64,000 bases of DNA from Cytophagales bacterium. Lineage in GTDB: Bacteria; Bacteroidota; Bacteroidia; Cytophagales; Spirosomataceae. A program made the position numbers and the translations under genes. Positions 52,752 through 61,737 of the stretch are shown here, piece after piece. The DNA lies in contig RDXN01000045.1 in the NCBI GenBank assembly GCA_004292855.1, forward strand, positions 43,492 to 107,491, in the 5' to 3' direction. The stretch's first letter is position 1. Every line of letters starts with the position of its first letter. Below the pieces are notes generated by a model. The model worked only from the letters and a program-made list of their open reading frames with translations, did not search any database and was not told where the DNA came from.

Positions 52752-53150
52752 TTACCAGACAAGTTGCAGGCCCTCACTTGCGTACCGGTGTATGTTTTCG
52801 TCTTTGCTAATAAGCCGATAGCCTGCTCGCAGGGCTTGCCAAATTAACATGCGGTCAAAAGGGTCACGATGGTAGAGAGGGAGCAATTTGTGATAGGTGC
52901 AAGCGGTGGCAGAATCTAAATTGATCAACTCAAAACCAGTCTTTTTAGCAGCCTCGACAAAATCTTCCGGCATGAGGCCATTTAGAGTTATCCGTTGGAT
53001 ACTGTGTTTGAGTGCTATTTCCCAAAAGCTAATCGAGCTAACAAGAACAGTGTGAACGGAATCTTCTAAAATTTGCCTGACAGCGGGTGACAGCTTTTCG
53101 GGGTCAGTAGTTGCCCAAATAAGTGTGTGTGTATCCAACAGGTAAGTCAT
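52752..53150 (-). CDS. vapC: PIN-domain ribonuclease toxin, VapC family
   Basis: A 132-residue PIN domain with all acidic active-site positions: Asp6 (YLLDTHTL), Glu44 (SFWEIALK), Asp96/Asp99 (HRDPFDRML) and Asp117 (SKDE). VapC toxins cut tRNA or rRNA when released from their antitoxin. Its start overlaps the stop of the antitoxin gene by 4 nt, the usual coupled order of antitoxin first. This is the only clear mobile-type cargo in the window. Confidence 0.92.
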   Translation of the reverse strand: MTYLLDTHTLIWATTDPEKLSPAVRQILEDSVHTVLVSSISFWEIALKHSIQRITLNGLMPEDFVEAAKKTGFELINLDSATACTYHKLLPLYHRDPFDRMLIWQALRAGYRLISKDENIHRYASEGLQLVW

Positions 53151-53383
53151 ACTCCCAGAAACTCGTCTTCTGTCAATTTGAAGTTTTCAGCAAACGACAC
53201 ACTGCCTTTGTTTTTTAAAATACCTAACGTACGTTTTTGTGGTTGCCGAGCCGATTTTGGTATCAAGTACGCAACAATTTCTTTCCTCTTCCCGTAAGCG
53301 ACGGCAATCTCTTCGCCAGCTTGAATGTCTTGGAGTACCTCAGAAAAGTGTGTCTTTAGGTCCCCAACGGTCATAATGCGCAT
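53147..53383 (-). CDS. Phd/YefM-type antitoxin
   Basis: A 78-residue protein. The N-terminal half (about 1-45: MTVGDLKTHFSEVLQDIQAGEEIAV...KEIVAYLIP) has the Phd/YefM fold pattern that binds operator DNA. The C-terminal half (SVSFAENFKLTEDEFLG) should wrap the PIN toxin. The first ATG (53383) and a second at codon 4 both fit. It overlaps the toxin gene by 4 nt, and its own promoter box is at 53407. The antitoxin-toxin pair probably represses itself, as in the family. Confidence 0.9.
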   Translation of the reverse strand: MRIMTVGDLKTHFSEVLQDIQAGEEIAVAYGKRKEIVAYLIPKSARQPQKRTLGILKNKGSVSFAENFKLTEDEFLGV

Positions 53384-53406
53384 AGTGGTACGAAGCTGAT
53401 AGAAAG

Positions 53407-53414
53407 CAAATATA
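53407..53414 (-). promoter_or_regulatory. -7 box TATATTTG for the toxin-antitoxin operon
   Basis: On the minus strand TATATTTG, with a TTG 20 nt upstream (53437-53435). It lies 23 nt before the antitoxin ATG, just outside the 3' end of the alcohol dehydrogenase gene. Confidence 0.6.
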
Positions 53415-53449
53415 ACTTATTCTTGACAAGTTGCCAAGAACATCAAGAA

Positions 53450-54559
53450 TCAATTAAACACGATCACTCCTTTTGCGTTGCGACCGGCCAGCATATCGTC
53501 GAAAGCCAATTGCAAATCGTGGAGGGGGTACGTTTGCGTAACGAGATCGTCCAAAATGAGGTCGCCCTTTTCGTAGAGTTTCTGAAGGATCGGGAAATCA
53601 ATATCGGGCCTACATTGGCCATAGAGGGGGTTTATATAGATTTTGTCCCACTCAAACAGGTTCATGTCGATAGTAATAGTCTGCTCGATACCACTCACCT
53701 GCACGGCCATACCCGCGTTGCGTACCATCGCGAGCGGAGCCGCCCCCAATTCGGGAATAGCTGTACACTCGAACGCATAGTCGGCCCCACGGCCATGTGT
53801 CAAGGCCTTCACCTGTTGGGCCGTCTGGAGCAGCCCAGCATCGGCCCGGTCGGCCTGAATCGTGTGGGTGGCCCCGTATCGGCGGGCCATGTCGAGCCGG
53901 TTGGCATTCACGTCGATGGCGATAATCATCCCGGCCCCGGCAATGCGTGCGCCCTGAATCACGTTCAGGCCCACGCCCCCCGTACCCAGCACCACCACCG
54001 ACCGTCCCGGCTTCACCTTGGCCGCGTTGACTACCGAGCCGTAGCCCGTCATGACGCCACAGCCCACAATAGCCGCCGACGGAAACGGCATTTCGACCGT
54101 AATTTCCACCGCAGCGGCCTCGCGTACCACCGTGTATTCCGACAACGTCCCTAAACTAAACGCCCGTTCGATGGGGTGGCCGTTGAGGGTGGTACGTTCG
54201 GGCGCGGCATGTCCCCCGCTCGCCCGGTTACCCGACATAACGGGTGAGTTGACCTCGCAAATATGTTGGTTTCCTTCCTGACACTGAAAACAGCGACCGC
54301 ACGGAATCGCCCAATTGAGCATGACCGCATCGCCCGGTTTGAAACGCGTGACCTGCGGGCCAACCTGCCGGACAACGCCCGCGCCTTCATGACCCATCAC
54401 GAGCGGTTTACCCCACGACATCGAATCAAAATCGGTGTGGCAAACGCCCGCAGCTTTCAATTCGACCAGAAGTTCATCGCCCTGCGGGGGATATACATCG
54501 ATTGTGTCGATCTGAAACCCACCCGTTCCGGTAGCAATGGCGGCACGTGCTTTCATCAC
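53450..54559 (-). CDS. Zinc-dependent alcohol dehydrogenase
   Basis: A 369-residue medium-chain dehydrogenase using NAD(P). Catalytic zinc ligands are Cys40 (VCHTD) and His57 (MGHEGAG); structural zinc is held by Cys87, 90, 93 and 101. The coenzyme fold shows VVLGTGGVGLNVIQGA and Asp at IAIDVNANRLDMA, which points to NAD. It resembles class III/aryl-alcohol types, without a clear substrate. It starts one nucleotide after the yfhO stop codon, so the two are coupled. Its product could feed the esterase or the PQQ enzyme nearby, but nothing shows that. Confidence 0.93.
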   Translation of the reverse strand: MMKARAAIATGTGGFQIDTIDVYPPQGDELLVELKAAGVCHTDFDSMSWGKPLVMGHEGAGVVRQVGPQVTRFKPGDAVMLNWAIPCGRCFQCQEGNQHICEVNSPVMSGNRASGGHAAPERTTLNGHPIERAFSLGTLSEYTVVREAAAVEITVEMPFPSAAIVGCGVMTGYGSVVNAAKVKPGRSVVVLGTGGVGLNVIQGARIAGAGMIIAIDVNANRLDMARRYGATHTIQADRADAGLLQTAQQVKALTHGRGADYAFECTAIPELGAAPLAMVRNAGMAVQVSGIEQTITIDMNLFEWDKIYINPLYGQCRPDIDFPILQKLYEKGDLILDDLVTQTYPLHDLQLAFDDMLAGRNAKGVIVFN

Positions 54560-54560
54560 C

Positions 54561-57158
54561 TTATGCTATTGTCTTTTTGCGCGTACTCAGGAAAATAGCC
54601 CCCGCTATAAACGCCAGCAGTAACCCATTGGCAATCAGGTCGATTGTGTCGCCTAGAGCCACAACAGGCGGCTCAAATTTGAACTCAATCGTGTGTTTAC
54701 CTGCCGGAATCCGCATGGCCCGCAACACGTAGTTGGCCCGCATGTGCGGTACGAGCTTGCCATCCAGATACGCGTTCCAGTCGGTATCGCCCCGGTAATA
54801 GATCTCCGAGAAAACAGCCAACTGCTCTTTGGGGGCGTTGTATTCGTACGTCAGGTGATCGGGGATGTATTTGGTGAGTTGGATGGTTGCCCCCGTGGGG
54901 TCCATTACGGATAACCCCTTCAACTGCTCGCTAAACCGCTTATCCACCACGACCGAATCGCGGGGGTTAATCCGCTGCATCCAACTCATTTCGGCGTCGG
55001 CATCGGGGACCAGCACGAGCGTGTTTACAAACCAGGCATTGCCGAGGGCGTCGGGGTTAGGCGAGGCCACGGGGGCTTGTGGTTGCTGGGGCGGGTTGGC
55101 GGGGTCTTGTGGGGGCTGCACAATGGCGTATTTGCCATTGAGCATGTTCAGAATGTTGAGCGTGTTTTTCGGAAATGCATACTCGATCAACTCCTGATAC
55201 CGGCGCAACTTGGCCGCGTGATACCCCCCAATCGACTGGTGGAAAAACGAAGTCCGGTTGTCATTCATAAAGCTCCCGGTCTGATCCCACACGCGGTAAC
55301 TCAACGACTTGTCCTGTAGAATCTGCGCGTCGGCGGGGGTTTCCTCAAAGGCCGAGTTCACCTGTGTTTTCGGGATGAAGTTGGCGTTGTTCAGGAACCG
55401 CTTATCGACCATAAACAGGTCGATAGTCAGCAGAGCTAGCAGCACGGGGAAAAAGACAACTGGCTTCAGGCGTTTCGTCACGAACAGATAAATGGCCCCA
55501 GCCGCCAATACGATAAACAGAAACGACCGGAATGCGTCGGCGCGGGCCATGCTTTGGCGGTCGCTGATGAGGGCGCGGAGCATTTCGGTGGCTCCCTGCT
55601 CGCCAAAATACTGCGCCAGAACTGGGACGTCGTTGGCCGTGGTGAACGAGAAAAACGTGCCGCCCAGCAAGGCAATTAGCAGGGCTACACCACCCGTAAG
55701 GCCGAAACTAATGGCCAGCGGGCGTTTCAGGTCATTGAAGGAAAGGTTGCGCTCTACCATGGCCAACACGCCCAACATAGCCCCGCCCGCCAGGAACAAC
55801 GGCACCAGGCCCATCGTCATCGTCACGGCCCGAAACTTGTTGAACAACGGAAGATAGTCGAACAGGGGGCCGTTCAGCACCAGTAAATTCTTGCCCATCG
55901 CAAAGCCAATCATCAGCAGCGCACCGGCCAGGAAAAACCAGCGAATACGATGCGTAGAGAGCGACAAACCTAATATAAACAGGAACAGCAACACGGCCCC
56001 CGCATACGACGGCCCGCCCACGCCCGGTTGGTCGCCCCAATAGGTGGGGGCACCCAACTCGACAAACTGTTTGGCCGCTGCCGGGTCGACGCCCTTGTTC
56101 ACCAGTTCCTTGTACATCTCCGACTTCTCGTCGAGGCCACCACCAGCCCCCCCACCGAACAGGTTCGGCACGAGCAGGTTCAGGGCTTCGGCTTTACCGT
56201 AGCTCCAGTTGAAGGCATAATCTTTGTCTAACCCATCCTGACTCGCAGCCGAAGGAGCCGTTTTGGACACGGTCGTATCGGCAGTGGATTGGGCCGCCTG
56301 TGCGGTCGTTTTGCCCGTCAGTTCGGAGCGGCCCCGGATGGTTTCTTTCTGGTACTGATTCAGCACAAGCAGGCGTTTGCTGAAACTAGCCGCACCCAGG
56401 CCACCCGCCAAAACCAGCACCCCCAACCCCATGCCCAACTGCTTCACGCGCCCCGCCCGGATCAGCGCGATGGCCTCAATCAGTACGTAGATACCAAGCG
56501 TAATAAACAGGTAATAAGTGATTTGAAGGTGGTTGGCGTTCAGTTCCATACAGGCAAAAAAGGCCGTTAGAGCCGCGCCGAGCAAATATCGCCCCCGCAA
56601 GGCCAGCACGACCCCGGCCAACACACCCGGTGCATAGGCAAATGCCCAAACTTTCGACACGTGCCCAGCCTCGACTGCCAGCAGCAAATACGTTCCAAAC
56701 GCGTAGGCCACGGCCCCCGTTGCGGCCAGCCATCGCCGGGCCGACTTGTTGCGGGTTGCCGTTTCAGGGTCGGTCTCGGCCTCATCGTCGCCTTTTCGGC
56801 TTATCACGAGCAGGAGCAAGTACATGCTCATCATCGTGACAAACAACAGGTTAACAGGCCGGGGAATGAGGTTCAGTACAAAATCGACCCCGCGCCCCAC
56901 GAACGTGTTGGGGTAGTCGAAAGCAATCATGTAGGCGGGCATCCCGCTAAACAGACCGTTGGTCCAGAGCGGAAACTCGCCGGTTTGCTCCTTAAATTTT
57001 CGGAGTTCGATGGTCGATGCGTAACTCTGCCGGATGTCTTGCATGGGCAGTTCTTTGCCCTGAAACGCCGGGATAAAATACAGACTGGCGAGCACGAAAA
57101 AGCCCAGAATAAACAATAAATGCGGCCTCAGCCGCCGAAAGGGGGATGTTTGGTTCAT
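54561..57158 (-). CDS. YfhO family multi-spanning membrane protein
   Basis: 865 residues from ATG 57158; an earlier start (57206) would overlap the gene upstream. It has a hydrophobic N-terminus (LLFILGFFVLASLYFIPAF) followed by a periplasmic loop (QDIRQSYASTIELRKF). About a dozen further membrane segments and a soluble C-terminal domain (about 690-830) follow, and it ends with one more helix and KKT. This is the layout of YfhO proteins, which resemble GT-C glycosyltransferases using lipid-linked sugars. The loop motif DIRQ near the N-terminus fits the catalytic acidic region. The specific glycan is unknown. Confidence 0.88.
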   Translation of the reverse strand: MNQTSPFRRLRPHLLFILGFFVLASLYFIPAFQGKELPMQDIRQSYASTIELRKFKEQTGEFPLWTNGLFSGMPAYMIAFDYPNTFVGRGVDFVLNLIPRPVNLLFVTMMSMYLLLLVISRKGDDEAETDPETATRNKSARRWLAATGAVAYAFGTYLLLAVEAGHVSKVWAFAYAPGVLAGVVLALRGRYLLGAALTAFFACMELNANHLQITYYLFITLGIYVLIEAIALIRAGRVKQLGMGLGVLVLAGGLGAASFSKRLLVLNQYQKETIRGRSELTGKTTAQAAQSTADTTVSKTAPSAASQDGLDKDYAFNWSYGKAEALNLLVPNLFGGGAGGGLDEKSEMYKELVNKGVDPAAAKQFVELGAPTYWGDQPGVGGPSYAGAVLLFLFILGLSLSTHRIRWFFLAGALLMIGFAMGKNLLVLNGPLFDYLPLFNKFRAVTMTMGLVPLFLAGGAMLGVLAMVERNLSFNDLKRPLAISFGLTGGVALLIALLGGTFFSFTTANDVPVLAQYFGEQGATEMLRALISDRQSMARADAFRSFLFIVLAAGAIYLFVTKRLKPVVFFPVLLALLTIDLFMVDKRFLNNANFIPKTQVNSAFEETPADAQILQDKSLSYRVWDQTGSFMNDNRTSFFHQSIGGYHAAKLRRYQELIEYAFPKNTLNILNMLNGKYAIVQPPQDPANPPQQPQAPVASPNPDALGNAWFVNTLVLVPDADAEMSWMQRINPRDSVVVDKRFSEQLKGLSVMDPTGATIQLTKYIPDHLTYEYNAPKEQLAVFSEIYYRGDTDWNAYLDGKLVPHMRANYVLRAMRIPAGKHTIEFKFEPPVVALGDTIDLIANGLLLAFIAGAIFLSTRKKTIA

Positions 57159-57202
57159 AGTCACAAGTGGCAACGAGAGCAAAGATAGGGAACGTTTCCC
57201 GA

Positions 57203-59290
57203 TCAAAACCGCCAGCGAGCCTGAACCTTTATCTCGGACTTATGTGGCACGGTGGTTTCGTCGAGGTCGGAGCCGAGGGTGGGTTGGTTCGTAATAGTCG
57301 TGCGTGCCCAACGGAGCCAAAGGTCAACGTGTTTGCTCGCATTGTACTGAACTAACAAATAGTGTCGGATACCCCGGTCGTAATAGGCTGGGAACGAGAA
57401 CGCGTACAACACGTCGCGCTCGTAAACATACTGTCGGCTATCGTAATCGTCGGTGCCAAACAAGGCCACCCGTGCGCTCAGGTTCCAGCGGTTTAGATTG
57501 TAGTTGGCATCCTGTACCAGCGCGAAACCGCGTGAAGGACTCGCGCCTTCGTACGCAAACGTGCCCGCTTGTAGGCGTGTTCGTAGTGTAAACGCATGGC
57601 TCAGGCCATAGTCTGCATTTAGAATCAGGCTCCGGCGCGTGGTGCCAATCACGGCGCGGGGTGTGGTTTTACTAACGGGGTTATTTTTCTGTTTGTGTTC
57701 TTCCCGGAAAATAAGCGAAAACGTTGTTTGTCGATTCGGTGAGTACCCCCCCATAGCGAGCACATCGAATCCCACCGAGGGTTTGTCGACCAGATACCGC
57801 CACCACGGAAACCGGAACACGTCGAGGTAGCCGCTCAGGGTCAGTTTGCGGTAAACGATGTACCGAACGCCCGTGTAAATGCCCGATTCATTGATAGTCC
57901 GGGAGTTTTCACTAAAGCCATTGGCATAGAAACTGTGAAAATTGCGGTCGTAATGCCGGGCCACAAGCGACAGATCAATCCGACGGCTCAGGCTTGCCAG
58001 CACCCCGGCTACCGCGCCCGTCCCCCCGCTGTTCGTAAGCGAACCCCGGCTGTGGGCAGCTTCGCCAAACACGTTTAGATTGCGCCAAACGTAGCTGCCA
58101 TGCACACCCAATACCGTGTTCCGGTTTCCTGTGAACTCAAACTGATTGTAGGTCAGGTTGCGTTTGAGGAGCGGAATATCGAAATGCGTTTGCAGAAACG
58201 TAGCTCCCAGTTGAACCTGCTGCCCCCGACGGTATAGCAGATGCCCGCCCACGTTGGTTTCGAGTAAACTACCCCGGTCGGCCAGTTCGGAGGGAGTCCG
58301 GTGCAGCCCCGACGTTTGGATTGAGGTAGCAATCGTACCCTCGACAAGGGCGGTCGAGGTGGATGGTGCCGTATTGGCGTCGCGCCGATTGCGGGCCGCA
58401 AACAAGGTCAGATCGAGGTGGCGGCTCAGCGCGTACGTGGCCGATGCCCCGCGCAGGTAGCCATATTCGGTGAGCGAGGTGTATGGGCGTGCGCCCAATG
58501 TGGGTCTGCGCACCGCGCTCACTGTCTCGGAGCTTTTGTTTAGTACAAACCCCGCCGACAGCACCAGCCCCTGCCCGATCTGCAATTGATAGTCACCCAG
58601 CACAATGTTGCGCCAGCGACCCCGGTTTTGCACCTGTGCATGAAACGACACATAATCAGCCCCATACCGACGCCCACCCGGTTCCCAGCGGAACGTCTCA
58701 CCGGGGTCCTTCTCAACGGAAAACCCCAAACTATAGGCTCTTGGACGGCTGTACCGATACCGGGCAAACCACTGCCCCGCGCCCCCACCGTAGCGTGTTG
58801 GTAACGTACCGTTTTTATTGGGAATGGCCTTCGAAAAGCCCTTTTGCTGTTCTGGAGTTTGCTCGTAGCGAAGCAGAAAATAATGATCGACGGGCGTAGG
58901 CAGGCGGTTTGTGAGTGCGTTTTGACCAATCTCGACAAACGGTAACAGCCGCCGAATCGTGGTCACGTCAAAATCGGGGACAGCCTGAAGTTCAAGCACT
59001 GACAACAGATCGCCGTATTGTTCGCGGTAGGTAAGCAGGCTGCTCAGTTGGCGGTCGTTGAGGAGGTAGGTAGCGGCCAACTCGTCGCGGGTGGCGGTGT
59101 TCAGGTCGAGGGGCGTCGCGTAAAGTTGCGTCAGATTGTCGAATACAGACTGGTAATCGATGCCTTCGCTTTGAACCGGAAAGAGGTCCTGCAAAAACGT
59201 GTTCAGATCAACGGAGCGTTGGGGTTGTTTTTGCCCAAAACTTACCGTGAACGTGCCGAAAAGAAAGAGTAGCGGGTATAGGAAACGCAT
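57203..59290 (-). CDS. Exported protein with N-terminal helix-hairpin-helix motifs and outer-membrane-like body
   Basis: 695 residues from ATG 59290; a TTG 18 nt upstream is part of a hairpin T-run. A signal peptide (LYPLLFLFGTFTVSFG) leads to a ComEA-like helix-hairpin-helix region (about 55-115: LDLNTATRDELAATYLLNDRQLSSLLTYRE, VTTIRRLLPFV). The rest is a strand-rich, Arg/Tyr-rich body as in outer-membrane barrels (FARYRYSRPRAYSLGFS, VLGVHGSYVWRN). Proteins of this shape occur across Bacteroidota under the name 'helix-hairpin-helix domain-containing protein'; a role is not established. It precedes yfhO and overlaps an upstream start of it. Confidence 0.8.
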   Translation of the reverse strand: MRFLYPLLFLFGTFTVSFGQKQPQRSVDLNTFLQDLFPVQSEGIDYQSVFDNLTQLYATPLDLNTATRDELAATYLLNDRQLSSLLTYREQYGDLLSVLELQAVPDFDVTTIRRLLPFVEIGQNALTNRLPTPVDHYFLLRYEQTPEQQKGFSKAIPNKNGTLPTRYGGGAGQWFARYRYSRPRAYSLGFSVEKDPGETFRWEPGGRRYGADYVSFHAQVQNRGRWRNIVLGDYQLQIGQGLVLSAGFVLNKSSETVSAVRRPTLGARPYTSLTEYGYLRGASATYALSRHLDLTLFAARNRRDANTAPSTSTALVEGTIATSIQTSGLHRTPSELADRGSLLETNVGGHLLYRRGQQVQLGATFLQTHFDIPLLKRNLTYNQFEFTGNRNTVLGVHGSYVWRNLNVFGEAAHSRGSLTNSGGTGAVAGVLASLSRRIDLSLVARHYDRNFHSFYANGFSENSRTINESGIYTGVRYIVYRKLTLSGYLDVFRFPWWRYLVDKPSVGFDVLAMGGYSPNRQTTFSLIFREEHKQKNNPVSKTTPRAVIGTTRRSLILNADYGLSHAFTLRTRLQAGTFAYEGASPSRGFALVQDANYNLNRWNLSARVALFGTDDYDSRQYVYERDVLYAFSFPAYYDRGIRHYLLVQYNASKHVDLWLRWARTTITNQPTLGSDLDETTVPHKSEIKVQARWRF

Positions 59291-59329
59291 AAAAAACAAA
59301 AAAGCCAAGCGAGACTCTCTCTTGGCTTT
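59291..59329 (-). terminator. Terminator-like hairpin directly before the ATG of the HhH/OMP gene
   Basis: On the minus strand AAAGCCAAG (59329-59321) pairs with CTTGGCTTT (59309-59301), followed by TTGTTTTTT down to 59291. The ATG begins at 59290. It may end lolD transcription (lolD stop at 59516) or attenuate the downstream gene. Confidence 0.65.
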
Positions 59330-59399
59330 CTGATTTACTCAACGTTATGAAAAACTTTTCTTTTCGACGCAATGATATAACAAAAGTTACTATGAATGG

Positions 59400-59418
59400 T
59401 TTTCTACACTGTAGAAAA
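59400..59418. promoter_or_regulatory. Operator-like palindrome
   Basis: TTTTCTACA-C-TGTAGAAAA is a perfect 9-bp inverted repeat around one base. It lies in the 225-nt spacer between lolD and the HhH/OMP gene, about 110 nt before the latter's ATG. A dimeric regulator could bind it; none is identified. Confidence 0.5.
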
Positions 59419-59515
59419 TTTTCAACAAACCGTTAAATAGCTCAAAATCAACTACTAACCTTTAGTTAAATTGTAGTTAAAACGGAAAATACCATACAAA
59501 ACGTATCTCCATTAC

Positions 59516-60169
59516 TCAATTTATTACGCCATCACGGATAACTATTTTCCGGTCGGCTAAATCGGCTAGTATCTCATTATGGGTCACGATGATAAACGTT
59601 TGCCCGAAGTCGTTGCGGAGTTGAAAGAATAGTTTGTGGAGGTCTTCGGCGTTGTGTGAGTCGAGGTTGCCGCTCGGTTCATCGGCAAAAACAACGGCAG
59701 GCTGATTAATCAGGGCACGGGCTACGGCCGTTCGTTGCTGTTCGCCCCCCGACATCTGCGAGGGAAAATGGTTCGCCCGGTCGCTTAGGCCCAGGGTTTT
59801 AAGCAACGCTCCTGCCCGCTGCCGGACTTCTCGTTCGGGCTTTCCGGCAATGAAACCGGGCAAACACACATTTTCGAGAGCCGTGAACTCCGGTAAAAGG
59901 TTATTGAATTGAAACACAAATCCAATTTTCTCATTCCGAAACCGAGCCAACTGATTATCATTCAGCGCAAACACGTTTTGGTTGGCAATTCGTACTTCGC
60001 CCGCATCGGGGCGGTCGAGCGTCCCCAAAATGTGCAGGAGCGTACTCTTGCCCGCCCCCGACGCCCCCACAATCGACACGATCTCGCCCGGAGCAATACT
60101 CAGATTAATGTCCCGCAAAACGGGCAGGGTGCCGTACGAACGTTGGAGGTTGGAAGCTGTGAGAAGCAT
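59516..60169 (-). CDS. lolD: LolD-like ABC transporter ATP-binding protein
   Basis: A 217-residue ABC ATPase of the MacB/LolD type, with Walker [10 protein letters not shown] (35-43), Q-loop [16 protein letters not shown], signature MSGGEQQR and Walker [13 protein letters not shown]. In LolCDE the ATPase drives lipoprotein release from the inner membrane. The partner permease genes are not in this window. The EFTALENV segment and length match LolD; MacB-like function cannot be excluded. Its 5' leader contains a 30-bp inverted repeat ending 3 nt before the ATG. Confidence 0.88.
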   Translation of the reverse strand: MLLTASNLQRSYGTLPVLRDINLSIAPGEIVSIVGASGAGKSTLLHILGTLDRPDAGEVRIANQNVFALNDNQLARFRNEKIGFVFQFNNLLPEFTALENVCLPGFIAGKPEREVRQRAGALLKTLGLSDRANHFPSQMSGGEQQRTAVARALINQPAVVFADEPSGNLDSHNAEDLHKLFFQLRNDFGQTFIIVTHNEILADLADRKIVIRDGVIN

Positions 60170-60172
60170 AAA

Positions 60173-60272
60173 GAGTTGGCAGTTGGCAATAGCAGTTGGC
60201 AGTAGTAGTTAGTGTTGAACAGTGAACAGTTGCCTACTTTTTCTGCCAACTGCTACTGCCAACTGCTAACTC
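60173..60272. repeat. Tandem-word inverted repeat in the lolD leader
   Basis: Arms 60173-60202 and 60243-60272 are 30 bp with two mismatches, around a 40-nt spacer. The arms are made of repeats of the word GCAGTTG / GCAGTAG. The structure lies between the promoter box (60290-60297) and the lolD ATG, as in the argH leader. Confidence 0.85.
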
Positions 60273-60289
60273 CTTGCTAACTTGCCGCG

Positions 60290-60297
60290 CAAAATTA
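60290..60297 (-). promoter_or_regulatory. -7 box TAATTTTG for lolD
   Basis: On the minus strand TAATTTTG, about 120 nt upstream of the lolD ATG. It is the same octamer as the argH box and stands at a similar distance beyond an inverted repeat. Confidence 0.55.
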
Positions 60298-60326
60298 CTG
60301 TTTTCAACATTCCTTTTGCCGATAAC

Positions 60327-61544
60327 ATGAATATACACGAGTATCAGGGTAAAGAGATACTGAAACGCTACGGCGTTCGGATTCAGGAGGGCATCGTGGC
60401 CGAGTCGCCCGAGAAAGCCGTAGAAGCTGCCAAGCAGATTATGGCACAGACCAATTCTAAATTCGTCGTCGTAAAATCACAGATTCACGCGGGCGGACGG
60501 GGTAAGGGGCAAATTGTTGGGTCGGAGCAGCGCGGGGTGAAACTCGCTAAGTCGGTTGAGGATGTGCGCCAGATCGCCACCAACCTGATTGGCAACGTGT
60601 TGGTGACGCACCAAACGGGTCCTGAAGGCAAAAAGGTAAACAAAGTGCTCATTGCACAGGACGTTTACTACCCCGGCGATTCGGAGCCGAAAGAGATGTA
60701 CGTCAGTATCCTGCTCGACCGCTCGAAGGCCTGCAACGTGATTATGGCGAGCACCGAGGGTGGCATGGACATTGAAGAAGTAGCCGAACACACCCCGGAG
60801 AAAATCGTTAAAGAGTGGATCGACCCGGCGGTTGGTCTGCAACCTTTCCAAGCCCGTAAGGTGGCGTTTGGGCTAGGTATGCAGGGTGAAGCGTTCAAAG
60901 AGATGGTGAAGTTTATCACCGCCCTTTACAAAGCTTACGTTGATACGGATGCGTCGATGTTCGAGATCAACCCGGTCCTGAAAACGTCGGACAACAAAAT
61001 TCTGGCCGTCGATGCAAAGGTGAATCTGGACGATAACGCCCTCTACCGGCACCCCGATCTGGCAAACCTCCGCGACATTACGGAAGAAGATCCCCTCGAA
61101 GTAGAGGCTTCAGCCAACGACCTAAACTATGTGAAACTCGACGGTAACGTGGGTTGCATGGTAAACGGTGCGGGTTTGGCAATGGCTACGATGGACATTA
61201 TCAAGCTGTCGGGTGGTGAGCCTGCTAACTTCCTCGATGTGGGTGGTGGAGCCAATGCCAAAACAGTAGAAGCTGGTTTCCGCATTATCCTGAAAGACCC
61301 CAACGTGAAGGCTATCCTGATCAACATTTTCGGGGGCATCGTGCGTTGCGACCGCGTGGCAACAGGCGTTGTGGAGGCCTACAAAGCCATCGGCGACATT
61401 CCGGTGCCAATCATTGTTCGTCTACAAGGCACCAATGCAGCCGAGGGTGCGCGCATCATCGACGAGTCGGGCCTGAAGGTACAGTCGGCGGTGGAGTTGA
61501 AAGAAGCCGCCGAGAAAGTGAAGGCCGTTGTGGCAAGTTTGTAA
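60327..61544 (+). CDS. sucC: ADP-forming succinate--CoA ligase beta subunit
   Basis: 405 residues from ATG 60327, giving the standard N-terminus [11 protein letters not shown]; an earlier start at 60282 would add 15 unrelated residues. The ATP-grasp domain has HAGGRGKG and the C-terminal CoA-ligase domain shows [22 protein letters not shown] and [11 protein letters not shown]. With SucD it makes ATP or GTP from succinyl-CoA in the citric acid cycle. sucD is not adjacent in this window. A cluster of GCCCCGG repeats follows the gene. Confidence 0.96.
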   Translation: MNIHEYQGKEILKRYGVRIQEGIVAESPEKAVEAAKQIMAQTNSKFVVVKSQIHAGGRGKGQIVGSEQRGVKLAKSVEDVRQIATNLIGNVLVTHQTGPEGKKVNKVLIAQDVYYPGDSEPKEMYVSILLDRSKACNVIMASTEGGMDIEEVAEHTPEKIVKEWIDPAVGLQPFQARKVAFGLGMQGEAFKEMVKFITALYKAYVDTDASMFEINPVLKTSDNKILAVDAKVNLDDNALYRHPDLANLRDITEEDPLEVEASANDLNYVKLDGNVGCMVNGAGLAMATMDIIKLSGGEPANFLDVGGGANAKTVEAGFRIILKDPNVKAILINIFGGIVRCDRVATGVVEAYKAIGDIPVPIIVRLQGTNAAEGARIIDESGLKVQSAVELKEAAEKVKAVVASL

Positions 61545-61567
61545 GAACGGTTATGGCGTGTGTTCAC

Positions 61568-61733
61568 AGCCCCGGCGGGGCAACATGTTAATAGAAAACA
61601 GGTCGTTAATTCAACAACAAAGCCCCGGAGGGGCGATATGTTTCAAGAACAAGCCTTGACATATCGCCCCTCCGGGGCTTTGGTCAATATACCATGTCAA
61701 TTGCTTCTATTGACATGCCGCCCCGCTGGGGCT
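61568..61733. repeat. Nested GCCCCGG(A/C)GGGGC repeat cluster after sucC
   Basis: Four copies of a word near AGCCCCGGAGGGGCGACATGT. The inner two (61619-61641 and 61659-61681) are perfect 23-bp reverse complements. The outer two (61568-61595 and 61706-61733) form 28-bp arms with three mismatches. The order is two forward, two reverse copies, so the whole block can fold as one hairpin. The inner stem ends in TTT and may terminate sucC and the convergent FKBP gene. Confidence 0.85.
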
Positions 61734-61737
61734 ATTC

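Noticed and set aside
53423..54154. A 243-codon plus-strand frame opposite the alcohol dehydrogenase gene
   Set aside because: It mirrors a clear zinc dehydrogenase with all metal ligands and has no pattern of its own.
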